The position numbers and the translations under genes are program-made. Below are positions 8,548-15,633 of a DNA stretch of 64,000 nucleotides, one piece after another. This stretch comes from Nocardia iowensis (GTDB lineage Bacteria; Actinomycetota; Actinomycetes; Mycobacteriales; Mycobacteriaceae), in the NCBI RefSeq assembly GCF_019222765.1, contig NZ_CP078145.1, positions 6,634,001-6,698,000 on the forward strand, in the 5' to 3' direction. Every line of letters begins with the position of its first letter. Position 1 is the first letter of the stretch. The notes beneath the pieces were generated by a model. It saw nothing but the letters and a program-made list of their open reading frames with translations, was not told where the DNA came from and ran no database searches.

Positions 8548-10266
8548 ATGTCCGACAGCATCGTGCTCGGCGCCGCCGGGTTCATCGGCCGCGCCGTGGT
8601 AGCCCACCTACTCACTCAGGGCGGATCCGTCATCGCGGCCGTCCGTCCCGGCAGCGAGCAACGGCTCACCACGTGGCTGCACGCACAGGCTGTCGACCAG
8701 ACCGGGCTCAGCGTCGTTTCCTGTGACGTGACCGCGAAGGATCTCGGCCTGCCCACCGACCTCGACGCCGCCGACGTCCGTGACGTCTATAACTGCGCGG
8801 CCCGCTTCGCTTTCGGCCTCGGCAAGGACGACGCGTACGCGGTGAACGTGACCGGCGCACTCAACGTGCTCGATTGGGCCGCCGCGCTGCCCGGGTTGCG
8901 ACGGGTCGTCCACATCACCGGCTATCGCATCACCGTCGAGGATTCCGCCGAACAGAACTATGCGACAGGCGCTTACGGTGCCTCGAAGTTCGAGTCGGAT
9001 CCGCTGCTGCGCCTGCGGGCGGCCGAACGTGGCATTCCCTTGACGATCGCCAACCCGAGCAGCGTACTCGGCCGCGGCCAATACGTCGGGCTCGCAAGCA
9101 TTGTCGATGACCTGTGGCATGGCAGGCTCGCCGCGATCCCCGGCGGCCGCGAAACCTTCCTTCCGATAGTCGATCTGGACTACTTCGCGGCGTTTCTGAC
9201 CGAACTGCCGAAGCAGGCCGACACCGCGGGACGATCTTTCACCGTCCTCGACCCGCGAACCCCGGTGCTGCCGGAGCTGATTCGGCTCCTCGCCGGGCAT
9301 ATGGGGGTGCGCGCCCCACGCTTCTCCATTCCGGTCGGCGTCATCGAGAAGCTGCCGCGGGCGTTGACCGGCGCCGACCCCGAAACTCTCCCGTTCATCG
9401 CCGACGATCGGTACGACACGGCCGCCGCGGACGAGGTCGCGCACAAAGCCGGACTCGCCATGCCGGACAGCGAGACCGTGCTGCGCGCCTGGGCCGACCA
9501 TCTGGTTTCGAGCCGGTTCGGTGCCGTCGAGGCGGATCCGACCGCCGGATTCGTCGACGGCATTTGGGTTTCCGGGGACCGTACGCAACCGGCCTACGTG
9601 CTACTGCACGGGCTACCTGTCGACAGTGACTCGTGGACCGAGGTGCGCAAGGCCCTCGAAGCGCCCAGCTTGGTTGCCGACCTGCCCGGGCTGGGGCGCT
9701 CCGCACCCGGCGAAATCGACGAAGTCCTACCGCGATTGATGAGCACCGCGCGCAGTCGACCTGTACTGGTGGGTCATTCGCTCGGCTGCGGCCCCGTGTT
9801 GAAATATGCCGCCGCACACCCGGACCGCATCTCCGGTGTCGTCCTGGTGTCGCCCGCGTTTCTGCAACCGCGGTCCAGTCGAGTCCTAGGTTCACCGCTG
9901 GCGGCGGTGGCGTTGCGGCGGATGTCGGCGGCCGCGCTGGCAACGCGACTCGGCATCCCCGCGGGCGCAGCCGTAGACAGTGCGGCAGCCAACTTGCGCA
10001 GGCCCGGTGTGGCGGTGCGCACCGTCGCCGCGCTGCGTCGGGCGAGTGCACCCGCACGACGAAACGAGCTGGCCGAGTTGCTTGCCGGTATCGACGTGCC
10101 GGTCCGGATCGTTGTCGGCGCGGAAGATCCGCTCGCCGTGGCCGTACCGCCGGAAGTTGTCGTGATCGAGGGCACCGGTCACTACCCGCAGCTGACCCAT
10201 CCCGCACAGGTAGCGGCCGAGATCGCACAAGTCGGCGTCCGAGCGGTCGGCGCATCCGCGCGCTAG
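8548..10266 (+). CDS. Fused NAD(P)-dependent SDR epimerase-like and alpha/beta hydrolase protein
   Basis: Two enzymes in one 572-residue chain. Residues 1-325 form an extended short-chain dehydrogenase: nucleotide motif GAAGFIG at 8-14 and catalytic Tyr143...Lys147 (YGASK). Residues 340-565 form an alpha/beta hydrolase: LLHGLPVDSDSW, nucleophile elbow GHSLG with Ser411, acid in GAEDP (Asp526) and His in GTGHYP (His544). All catalytic residues of both halves are present, so both are probably active. AAGGAG precedes the ATG. Control by the upstream TetR is likely. Substrate unknown; the fusion suggests sequential chemistry on an ester- or acyl-containing compound. Confidence 0.88.
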   Translation: MSDSIVLGAAGFIGRAVVAHLLTQGGSVIAAVRPGSEQRLTTWLHAQAVDQTGLSVVSCDVTAKDLGLPTDLDAADVRDVYNCAARFAFGLGKDDAYAVNVTGALNVLDWAAALPGLRRVVHITGYRITVEDSAEQNYATGAYGASKFESDPLLRLRAAERGIPLTIANPSSVLGRGQYVGLASIVDDLWHGRLAAIPGGRETFLPIVDLDYFAAFLTELPKQADTAGRSFTVLDPRTPVLPELIRLLAGHMGVRAPRFSIPVGVIEKLPRALTGADPETLPFIADDRYDTAAADEVAHKAGLAMPDSETVLRAWADHLVSSRFGAVEADPTAGFVDGIWVSGDRTQPAYVLLHGLPVDSDSWTEVRKALEAPSLVADLPGLGRSAPGEIDEVLPRLMSTARSRPVLVGHSLGCGPVLKYAAAHPDRISGVVLVSPAFLQPRSSRVLGSPLAAVALRRMSAAALATRLGIPAGAAVDSAAANLRRPGVAVRTVAALRRASAPARRNELAELLAGIDVPVRIVVGAEDPLAVAVPPEVVVIEGTGHYPQLTHPAQVAAEIAQVGVRAVGASAR

Positions 10267-10281
10267 CACCCGCGCAACGAG

Positions 10282-10314
10282 GAGGGCCCCGCACCACTGG
10301 GGTGCGGGGCCCTC
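10282..10314. terminator. Strong terminator hairpin
   Basis: Perfect 14-bp GC-rich stem GAGGGCCCCGCACC / GGTGCGGGGCCCTC with a 5-base loop, 15 bp after the fusion gene's stop. It may serve both the fusion gene and the minus-strand small gene at 10373. Confidence 0.85.
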
Positions 10315-10372
10315 TCCGGAATCGCGCTCAGGTGGCGCGAGACCCGGTCGATCAATCGACCATCACGTTAAT

Positions 10373-10492
10373 TCAGCGGCCGCCGAAGGATCCCGTCCAC
10401 AGGGTGTTGACGATTCCGTGGAGAGCGGCTCCGAAGGTGTCCAGGAAACCGCCCAGGGCAGCGCTACCGGTGTCGATGATAACGGGGATCAT
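10373..10492 (-). CDS. Small hydrophobic 39-residue protein
   Basis: A 40-codon frame starting at the ATG at 10492, preceded on the minus strand by GAAGAGG with 7 bases of spacing. The peptide begins MIPVIIDTGSAALGG and ends WTGSFGGR. It is Gly/Ala/Leu-rich, nearly uncharged and amphipathic, with no Cys. It is flanked by a terminator on its 3' side and an AT-rich region upstream that could hold a long 5' UTR and promoter. Short Gly/Ala-rich proteins of this kind are common in Nocardia and Rhodococcus; function unknown. Confidence 0.6.
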   Translation of the reverse strand: MIPVIIDTGSAALGGFLDTFGAALHGIVNTLWTGSFGGR

Positions 10493-10961
10493 TTAAATAC
10501 CTCTTCGTTGAAAGACAATCCAGTCGTACTGGCTGACACAAGGCACATCGGCGGCCGGACAAAGTGGGTTACGAAATTCCGGCATTTAGTGATGCAGGTT
10601 ACAGTCACATAACGAAGAACACCTGGTCAGGTGACCATTTGGTGTCAGTGCCCGGAGAACCATGGGCTTGACCACGGCGTATGCCCCTCGGCTTCGGCTC
10701 AGCCGCGCTCCGGTCGGTAAACATAAAGATCTGTTAAGAAATCGATGGGAGTCACCTAAGGGAGAAGCGGGATGACTTGATGTGACTCGGACATTTACGC
10801 CAAGTCGGACATGGAGGTGCCGGGCACTGAATTCCTCGATGGGCTCCTTACCAGGAGCCCATGCCTATGTCGCTAAAACTCCGACTCTCTAGACACATAT
10901 GTCGGCTGTATCGACACTGGTAAACTAGACTTTTATTGTTCGCCGGCTTCGCAATGCGGGC
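10493..10961. other. AT-richer intergenic region with inverted repeats
   Basis: No convincing gene here. It contains the inverted repeat TGGTCA-GG-TGACCA (10624-10637) set within ACACC...GGTGT, and a 9-bp hairpin ATGGGCTCC / GGAGCCCAT (10839-10862) without a T-run. The composition is clearly less GC-rich than the neighbours. It probably carries the promoter of the small gene at 10373-10492 and the end of the LysR transcript. Confidence 0.5.
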
Positions 10962-11849
10962 TCAGCCCACCGCCGCGACCGCCTGCGAGAAGGCGCGCAC
11001 CCGCGCGGTCTCCCGGTTGCGATGCCAGATCAACCCGAGTCGTGAGGGTGCCAACCCGGTCACCGGGACGAACGTGACGGAAGGCCGACCGTGGTACGCC
11101 GCTGTCGGGTGACACAACAGCATCGCGCCCAGGTCCGCCGCCACCAGCGCGAGCCCTTCCTCCAGCGTGCCGACCTCGGGTCCCTGGACGATCATCCGCC
11201 CACCCGGTGTGACATCCAGCGCTTGCGCACGCCGCCAATATTGCGGCGCCGGGCCACGAACACCGATCAACGAGAAGTTCGCCAGGTCCTCGGCCGATAG
11301 TGCGGGCCGTCTGGCCAGCGGATGCCCACTGCACACGGCCAAGGTCTGCGGCTGCTCGGAAAAGACCTGCCCCAGAACGAGATCGCTCTCCCCCATCGGC
11401 AAAAGCACCACGGCCGTGTCGACCTCGTTGCGCTGCACCGGACCGAACGGATCGGCCAGCGAGACCTCCACCAGCTCGGTCGAGCAGTCCGGGAACCTGC
11501 GATGGAACAGCGCGATCGCGTCCATCAGGTGCTGGTTGGAGGAACCCTGAAAACCTATGCGCAGCAGCCCGTCCACCCCACGCGCGGCCGCACGCGCATC
11601 CTCCACCGTCGCCCGCAGCGCGGCATAGGCGGGCTGTAGATCAGCCAGGAAGTCCTTGCCGAGCGGCGTGAGCTCGACCTTGCGGCTGGTGCGTTCGACC
11701 AACCTGGCGCCGACCCGATGCTCCAGTGCCCGCAAGAGCTGACTCACCCGGCTCTGCGACACGTACAGCCGTTCACCGGCGCGGCCGAAGTGCAGTTCCT
11801 CGGCCAGCACGAGGAAAGCCTCCAGCTCGCGCACTTCCAGGCCGCCCAT
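10962..11849 (-). CDS. LysR family transcriptional regulator
   Basis: 295-residue regulator with an N-terminal winged helix-turn-helix (about residues 3-62: LEAFLVLAEELHFGRAG, then SRVSQLLRALE) and a LysR substrate-binding domain (about 90-290). The ATG at 11849 has GGAGAGG 6 bases upstream; the GTG at 11864 overlaps that site and is rejected. It is divergent from the MFS gene at 11942, the classic LysR arrangement, so it likely controls that transporter. Confidence 0.92.
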   Translation of the reverse strand: MGGLEVRELEAFLVLAEELHFGRAGERLYVSQSRVSQLLRALEHRVGARLVERTSRKVELTPLGKDFLADLQPAYAALRATVEDARAAARGVDGLLRIGFQGSSNQHLMDAIALFHRRFPDCSTELVEVSLADPFGPVQRNEVDTAVVLLPMGESDLVLGQVFSEQPQTLAVCSGHPLARRPALSAEDLANFSLIGVRGPAPQYWRRAQALDVTPGGRMIVQGPEVGTLEEGLALVAADLGAMLLCHPTAAYHGRPSVTFVPVTGLAPSRLGLIWHRNRETARVRAFSQAVAAVG

Positions 11850-11879
11850 TCGCTTCCTCTCCACGGTCGATGAGTACAG

Positions 11880-11895
11880 CTCATAGAACTATGAG
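11880..11895. promoter_or_regulatory. Palindrome in the LysR-MFS divergent promoter
   Basis: CTCATAG-AA-CTATGAG is a perfect 7-2-7 inverted repeat in the 92-bp gap between the divergent genes. Its inner TCATA-N4-TATGA has the dyad form of LysR sites. A TGAG...CTCA half-site pair (11871-11883) overlaps its left side. Likely the LysR operator. Confidence 0.65.
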
Positions 11896-11941
11896 ACCTT
11901 CGCCGTTGTTTCCGAGCTCCGCGCAAACTTGGCTCGATGTC

Positions 11942-13180
11942 ATGACAGAGGTTCAGGAAGTCGCGAGTGGTACGGCGACCCAGCACAACTCGACAACCCA
12001 GCGCAACTCGGCGCTGCGCGGGTGGCTCGGTGTCGGCGCCGTGACTGCGGGCACATTCACGGTGGTGACCTCGGAGATGCTGCCGGTCGGCCTGCTCACT
12101 CCGATCGGCGACGCATTGCGGGTGTCCGAGGGCGTAGCCGGGCTTTCGCTGACGGTCACCGGTCTGGTCGCCGCCGTTTCCGCACCCGTGCTCACCGCAG
12201 TACTCGGCCGCTTCGACCGCAGGTTCGTGATGTGCGTGCTGATGGCGGTGTTGGTGCTCGGCAATCTGGGGGCGGCGTGGTCGCCGAACTTCTGTGTCAT
12301 GCTCGGCGCCCGGGTGCTGGTCGGCATCGGCATGGGCGGCGTGTGGGCGATCGCGGCGAGCCTGGCCACGCGGCTGGTACCCGCACAATCGGTCGGTGCG
12401 GCGACATCGTTGGTCTTCAGCGGGGTTGCCGTGGCATCGGTGCTCGGAATTCCCGCGGGAACGTACATGGGAGCGCTCGCCGGATGGCGCGTTGCCTTCC
12501 TCGCCGCCGCCGGTCTCGCGTCGCTGGTGTTGATCGCGATGGCGGTGCTGCTGCCGCGACTGCCCGCGGCGCAGGTGGTTCCGCTCGGCGGTGTGTTCCG
12601 ACTGCTTCGGCAGCCGCAGTTGCGCACGGGTTTGCTTGTTGTCGCGTTTCTGGTGACCGGGCATTTCGCCGCCTACACCTACATTCGGCCGGTGCTCGAG
12701 CAGGTGACCGGGGTTGGTGCGGCGACCATCGGAACGCTGCTGCTGGTATACGGAATCGCCGGTGTCGTAGGCAATTTCGGCGCCGGTGCGGCTGCGGCTC
12801 GGACACCACGCACGACCCTTGTCGCACTCAGCACGACCCTGGCGGCGACGGTGTTCCTGGTGCCCGCCCTCGGCGGTTCGCTAGCCCTCGCCGCACTGTT
12901 GATGGTCGTGTGGGGGCTGTCCTACGGCGGGGTGTCGGTGAGCACGCAGAGCTGGATCTTCGCCGCGTCACCCGATGCCAGGGAGGGCGCGTCCTCGCTC
13001 TTCGCCGGTGTGTTCAACGCCGCCATCGCGCTCGGCTCGCTGGCGGGTGGGCTGGCCGCGGACGCCCTCGGTGTGACATCGGTGATGTGGCTCGGCGGTG
13101 CCCTCGCAGTAGCCGCGCTGACGACCGCCGCTTTCGGCAGCGCGCCCGGCAGGCCCGAACAGGGCGTTAGCGGAAAATAA
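11942..13180 (+). CDS. MFS transporter (AraJ / arabinose-efflux type)
   Basis: About 412 residues with 12 predicted membrane helices; resembles drug and sugar efflux permeases of the DHA1/AraJ group (VVTSEMLPVGLLTPIG, then GRFDRRFVM in the first cytoplasmic loop). The start is taken as the ATG at 11942. An in-frame ATG at 11891 lies inside the operator palindrome, and no start has a clear ribosome site. Probably an exporter induced through the divergent LysR regulator. Confidence 0.87.
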   Translation: MTEVQEVASGTATQHNSTTQRNSALRGWLGVGAVTAGTFTVVTSEMLPVGLLTPIGDALRVSEGVAGLSLTVTGLVAAVSAPVLTAVLGRFDRRFVMCVLMAVLVLGNLGAAWSPNFCVMLGARVLVGIGMGGVWAIAASLATRLVPAQSVGAATSLVFSGVAVASVLGIPAGTYMGALAGWRVAFLAAAGLASLVLIAMAVLLPRLPAAQVVPLGGVFRLLRQPQLRTGLLVVAFLVTGHFAAYTYIRPVLEQVTGVGAATIGTLLLVYGIAGVVGNFGAGAAAARTPRTTLVALSTTLAATVFLVPALGGSLALAALLMVVWGLSYGGVSVSTQSWIFAASPDAREGASSLFAGVFNAAIALGSLAGGLAADALGVTSVMWLGGALAVAALTTAAFGSAPGRPEQGVSGK

Positions 13181-13218
13181 GCTGCACTCATCATCGTCGG
13201 GCACATAGCATCACCCGC

Positions 13219-14046
13219 ATGTCCCTGCGCGCGATCCCGGCCTCGATGGACCCTACGGTGGTCGGGTCCATCGACTACGAGCTGACCCGAGTCGAGCGCG
13301 AGCACCGCGTTTCGGTCCGGCTCGCCATCGAAAGCGGCAGCCGGGCTTGGGGTTTTCCGTCGCCGGATTCGGATTACGACTGCCGTTTCGTCTATGTCGC
13401 GGGCCTCGATACCTACCTGTCGCCTTGGCGCACCCGCGATGTGATCGAGACGCCGCTGGCCGGTCTGCTCGATGTGAACGGCTGGGACCTGGCCAAGGCG
13501 CTGCGCCTGCTGGTCGCGGGCAATGCGGTGCTCATCGAATGGCTGATGTCGCCGATCGTGTACCGCGGCGACGCGCGGTTCCGGGATGACCTGCGCGCCT
13601 TGGCCGATGAGGTGGCCGATCGCAACCGGGTGGCCCGGCACTACCTGCATCTGGGCACCAAACAGTGGGAGTTGTTCGACCGCAACCGATCACTGAAGAA
13701 GGTGTTCTATTCACTGCGCCCGGCAATGGCTTTGCGCTGGCTGCGCGAGCACCCCGGCGCAGCGGTGGCGCCGATGCATCTACCGACGCTGATGGACCAG
13801 TGCGACCTGCCCGCCGAGCTGGTTGCGGCGGTGGCCGAGCTGACCGAGCTCAAGTCGCGGACGCGCGAAATGGGCAGCGGCACAGTGCCGATGCCGATCG
13901 CCGCGTTCATCGAGTCCGAATTCGACCTGGCCGTAACCGCTTTCCCGAAGACCGCGGACCCGGGCCTGGAGCGCGCCCGAACCCGCACCGCGGAGTTCTT
14001 CCGCAACGAGGCACAGTCGGAATTCGTGCTTCCGCGAGAGATCTGA
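13219..14046 (+). CDS. RlaP-type nucleotidyltransferase domain protein (YcgL family)
   Basis: 275 residues with a polymerase-beta-like nucleotidyltransferase core: the Gly-Ser pair at 40-41 (GSRAWG) followed by DSDYD, with metal-binding Asp near 52 and 54, and RFVYV. The later helical part (HLGTKQW, KKVFYSLRPAMALRWL) matches the family first linked to RNA repair operons. No RNA ligase or other repair gene is adjacent. The substrate is unproven. It begins 38 bp after the MFS gene. Confidence 0.88.
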   Translation: MSLRAIPASMDPTVVGSIDYELTRVEREHRVSVRLAIESGSRAWGFPSPDSDYDCRFVYVAGLDTYLSPWRTRDVIETPLAGLLDVNGWDLAKALRLLVAGNAVLIEWLMSPIVYRGDARFRDDLRALADEVADRNRVARHYLHLGTKQWELFDRNRSLKKVFYSLRPAMALRWLREHPGAAVAPMHLPTLMDQCDLPAELVAAVAELTELKSRTREMGSGTVPMPIAAFIESEFDLAVTAFPKTADPGLERARTRTAEFFRNEAQSEFVLPREI

Positions 14047-14054
14047 GCGCCCGC

Positions 14055-14549
14055 CTACACTTCGGCGACGGCATCCGCGTAGGCCTGCGCCAGCCGCTGC
14101 GTGGCGGTAGGCCGCTTCTGGTCCGGGCGCGGAATTCCGAGGTGGGCCTCTCGTAGTTCGTCCATGAACTCCGCCCACAGTTCGGGACCGCCCGACTCCA
14201 GCAGCTCGGCCCGCACCCGCAGCTGCTTGGTGGTCGGCCGGTGCCGTAATCCCCACGCACCGAGTTGCGCCATCACCGGCACCAGCTGGATGGCAGGCTC
14301 GGTCAGCCGGTATTCCGCCTTCTGACCAGGCCTGCTGTCCGCGCGGCTGAGCATGCCCGCCGCGACCAGCCGCTTGAGGCGATCGGACAGGATGTTCGAG
14401 GCGATGCCCTCCTCCGATCCGGCGAGCAGCTCGCGGAAATAGCGCCGGTTGCCGAACATCACGTCACGCAGCACCAGCAGGGTCCACCGATCACCGATCA
14501 CCTCGACCGTCGCGTTGATCGGGCACCCCGAGCGTCCCTCGTCGCGCAT
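14055..14549 (-). CDS. HxlR family winged-helix regulator
   Basis: 164 residues. The family N-terminus GCPINATVEVIGDRWTLLVL carries the conserved Cys, followed by FGNRRYFRELL, NILSDRLKRL and the wing EYRLTEPA. The ATG at 14549 has AAGGAG 7 bases upstream; an upstream in-frame ATG at 14597 lies within an inverted repeat. The gene faces the nucleotidyltransferase gene and probably regulates itself. HxlR proteins often respond to aldehydes or oxidants, but nothing here identifies a signal. Confidence 0.9.
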   Translation of the reverse strand: MRDEGRSGCPINATVEVIGDRWTLLVLRDVMFGNRRYFRELLAGSEEGIASNILSDRLKRLVAAGMLSRADSRPGQKAEYRLTEPAIQLVPVMAQLGAWGLRHRPTTKQLRVRAELLESGGPELWAEFMDELREAHLGIPRPDQKRPTATQRLAQAYADAVAEV

Positions 14550-14579
14550 CCGCCGCTCCTTCTCCGATCGCCGCCAACT

Positions 14580-14602
14580 ACCGATTGCAATATACAACCG
14601 GT
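14580..14602. promoter_or_regulatory. Imperfect palindrome upstream of the HxlR gene
   Basis: 23-bp imperfect inverted repeat, ACCGATTGCAA...CAACCGGT, 31 bp upstream of the HxlR start codon. Likely an autoregulatory operator. Confidence 0.5.
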
Positions 14603-14619
14603 AAGCGGCGCAAACGGGG

Positions 14620-14652
14620 AAAGGCCCCGCACCATGCCGGTGTGGGGCCTTT
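14620..14652 (-). terminator. Terminator of the cold-shock gene
   Basis: Perfect or near-perfect 14-bp stem AAAGGCCCCGCACC / GGTGTGGGGCCTTT (one G-T pair) with a 5-base loop, 24 bp past the cold-shock gene stop. Confidence 0.8.
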
Positions 14653-14676
14653 CAAGAAAGCTTAGGAGCGATCAGA

Positions 14677-14880
14677 TCAGAGAACGCGAACGTCCTGCGC
14701 CTGCGGGCCCTTCTGGCCCTGGCCGATCTCGAACTCCACGCGCTGCCCCTCATCGAGGGACCGGAAACCCGCGCCGCTAACGGCCGAGTAATGCACGAAG
14801 ACGTCGGGGCCTCCGCCGTCTTGCGCGATGAAGCCGAAGCCCTTCTCGCTGTTGAACCACTTCACAATGCCCTGAGCCAT
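14677..14880 (-). CDS. cspA: Cold-shock protein (CspA family)
   Basis: 67-residue single cold-shock domain, an OB-fold RNA chaperone. It starts [14 protein letters not shown] and has RNP1 KGFGFI and RNP2 DVFVHYSAV. Length and start are standard for actinobacterial CspA. An upstream in-frame extension to 14973 lacks similarity and is rejected; that stretch is more likely a long 5' UTR, as is usual for csp genes. Confidence 0.95.
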   Translation of the reverse strand: MAQGIVKWFNSEKGFGFIAQDGGGPDVFVHYSAVSGAGFRSLDEGQRVEFEIGQGQKGPQAQDVRVL

Positions 14881-15024
14881 TTCATACTTTCTGTAGACGA
14901 GCCAGATTCTGGCAAATGGAATGCCCTGGTCTCGTAGATCAACGATGCCATGATCCGACGAATTTCTCCACATGTTGCCCGGCCGATTGTGAGCAAAACA
15001 ACGCTTGCCGACGGGCTGTTGCCT

Positions 15025-15453
15025 TCACCTCCCACGCTCTGACAGGCCCCGATCCGGGAACACCACCCGGATCAGTCGTCCAGGTACCTGCGCTTCTTGC
15101 CAGGCGCGTTCGTCGCTCCCCTCCGACGAATCGACCTGTACCGCCTTCACCGCATAGTTCGCCGCGTGCCTGGCGTGGCCGGCGACATGGGCGGTGGCCG
15201 CCGCGTGTCCGGCCGACCGCGCCGCATAGGCGGCCGCGTCGTTGGTTTCTCGGGCCGCGTCGTGCGCGGCGAAGGCGGCCTCGCGGGCCTCGGGCATCGT
15301 CAGCTCGCCACGCGCCCACGCCCTGGCGGCGGCGACGGCCGCGGCCGGTCGCCCGTCATCCGGTCGATCGCGCGCGAACAGCGGCAGCACGCGCTCGGCG
15401 CAAGCCGCGGCCCACAGCGCCAACGCCGCGTGGTCGCCGCTGTCGAGGGTCAC
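15025..15453 (-). CDS. Imm-5-like immunity-family protein
   Basis: Alanine-rich all-helical protein resembling the Imm-5 (putative immunity protein) family: ALWAAACAERVLPLF, then RPDDGRPAAAVAAARAWARGE and the REAAFAAHDAARET repeats of helix. The start is uncertain: GTG at 15453 (142 residues) lacks a good ribosome site, and an in-frame TTG at 15525 adds 24 residues. No toxin or secretion gene is adjacent, so it appears to be an orphan. Assignment rests on remembered family pattern. Confidence 0.7.
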   Translation of the reverse strand: MTLDSGDHAALALWAAACAERVLPLFARDRPDDGRPAAAVAAARAWARGELTMPEAREAAFAAHDAARETNDAAAYAARSAGHAAATAHVAGHARHAANYAVKAVQVDSSEGSDERAWQEAQVPGRLIRVVFPDRGLSERGR

Positions 15454-15633
15454 CGACCCGCTCTGATCGCCTCGGTCCGCACGGCCTTCTCCTTCTCGAC
15501 GCACTGGCTCGCCGATGCTCGGCAACGTCTAGTTCCGTTGTGCCGCAAAGGCCATCGCTCTCGGCGCACCATCGCGCCGCTAAGTCATCCTACGACTTTC
15601 TACCGCGTCGCGCAGCCCACGATTTCCGGCTGT

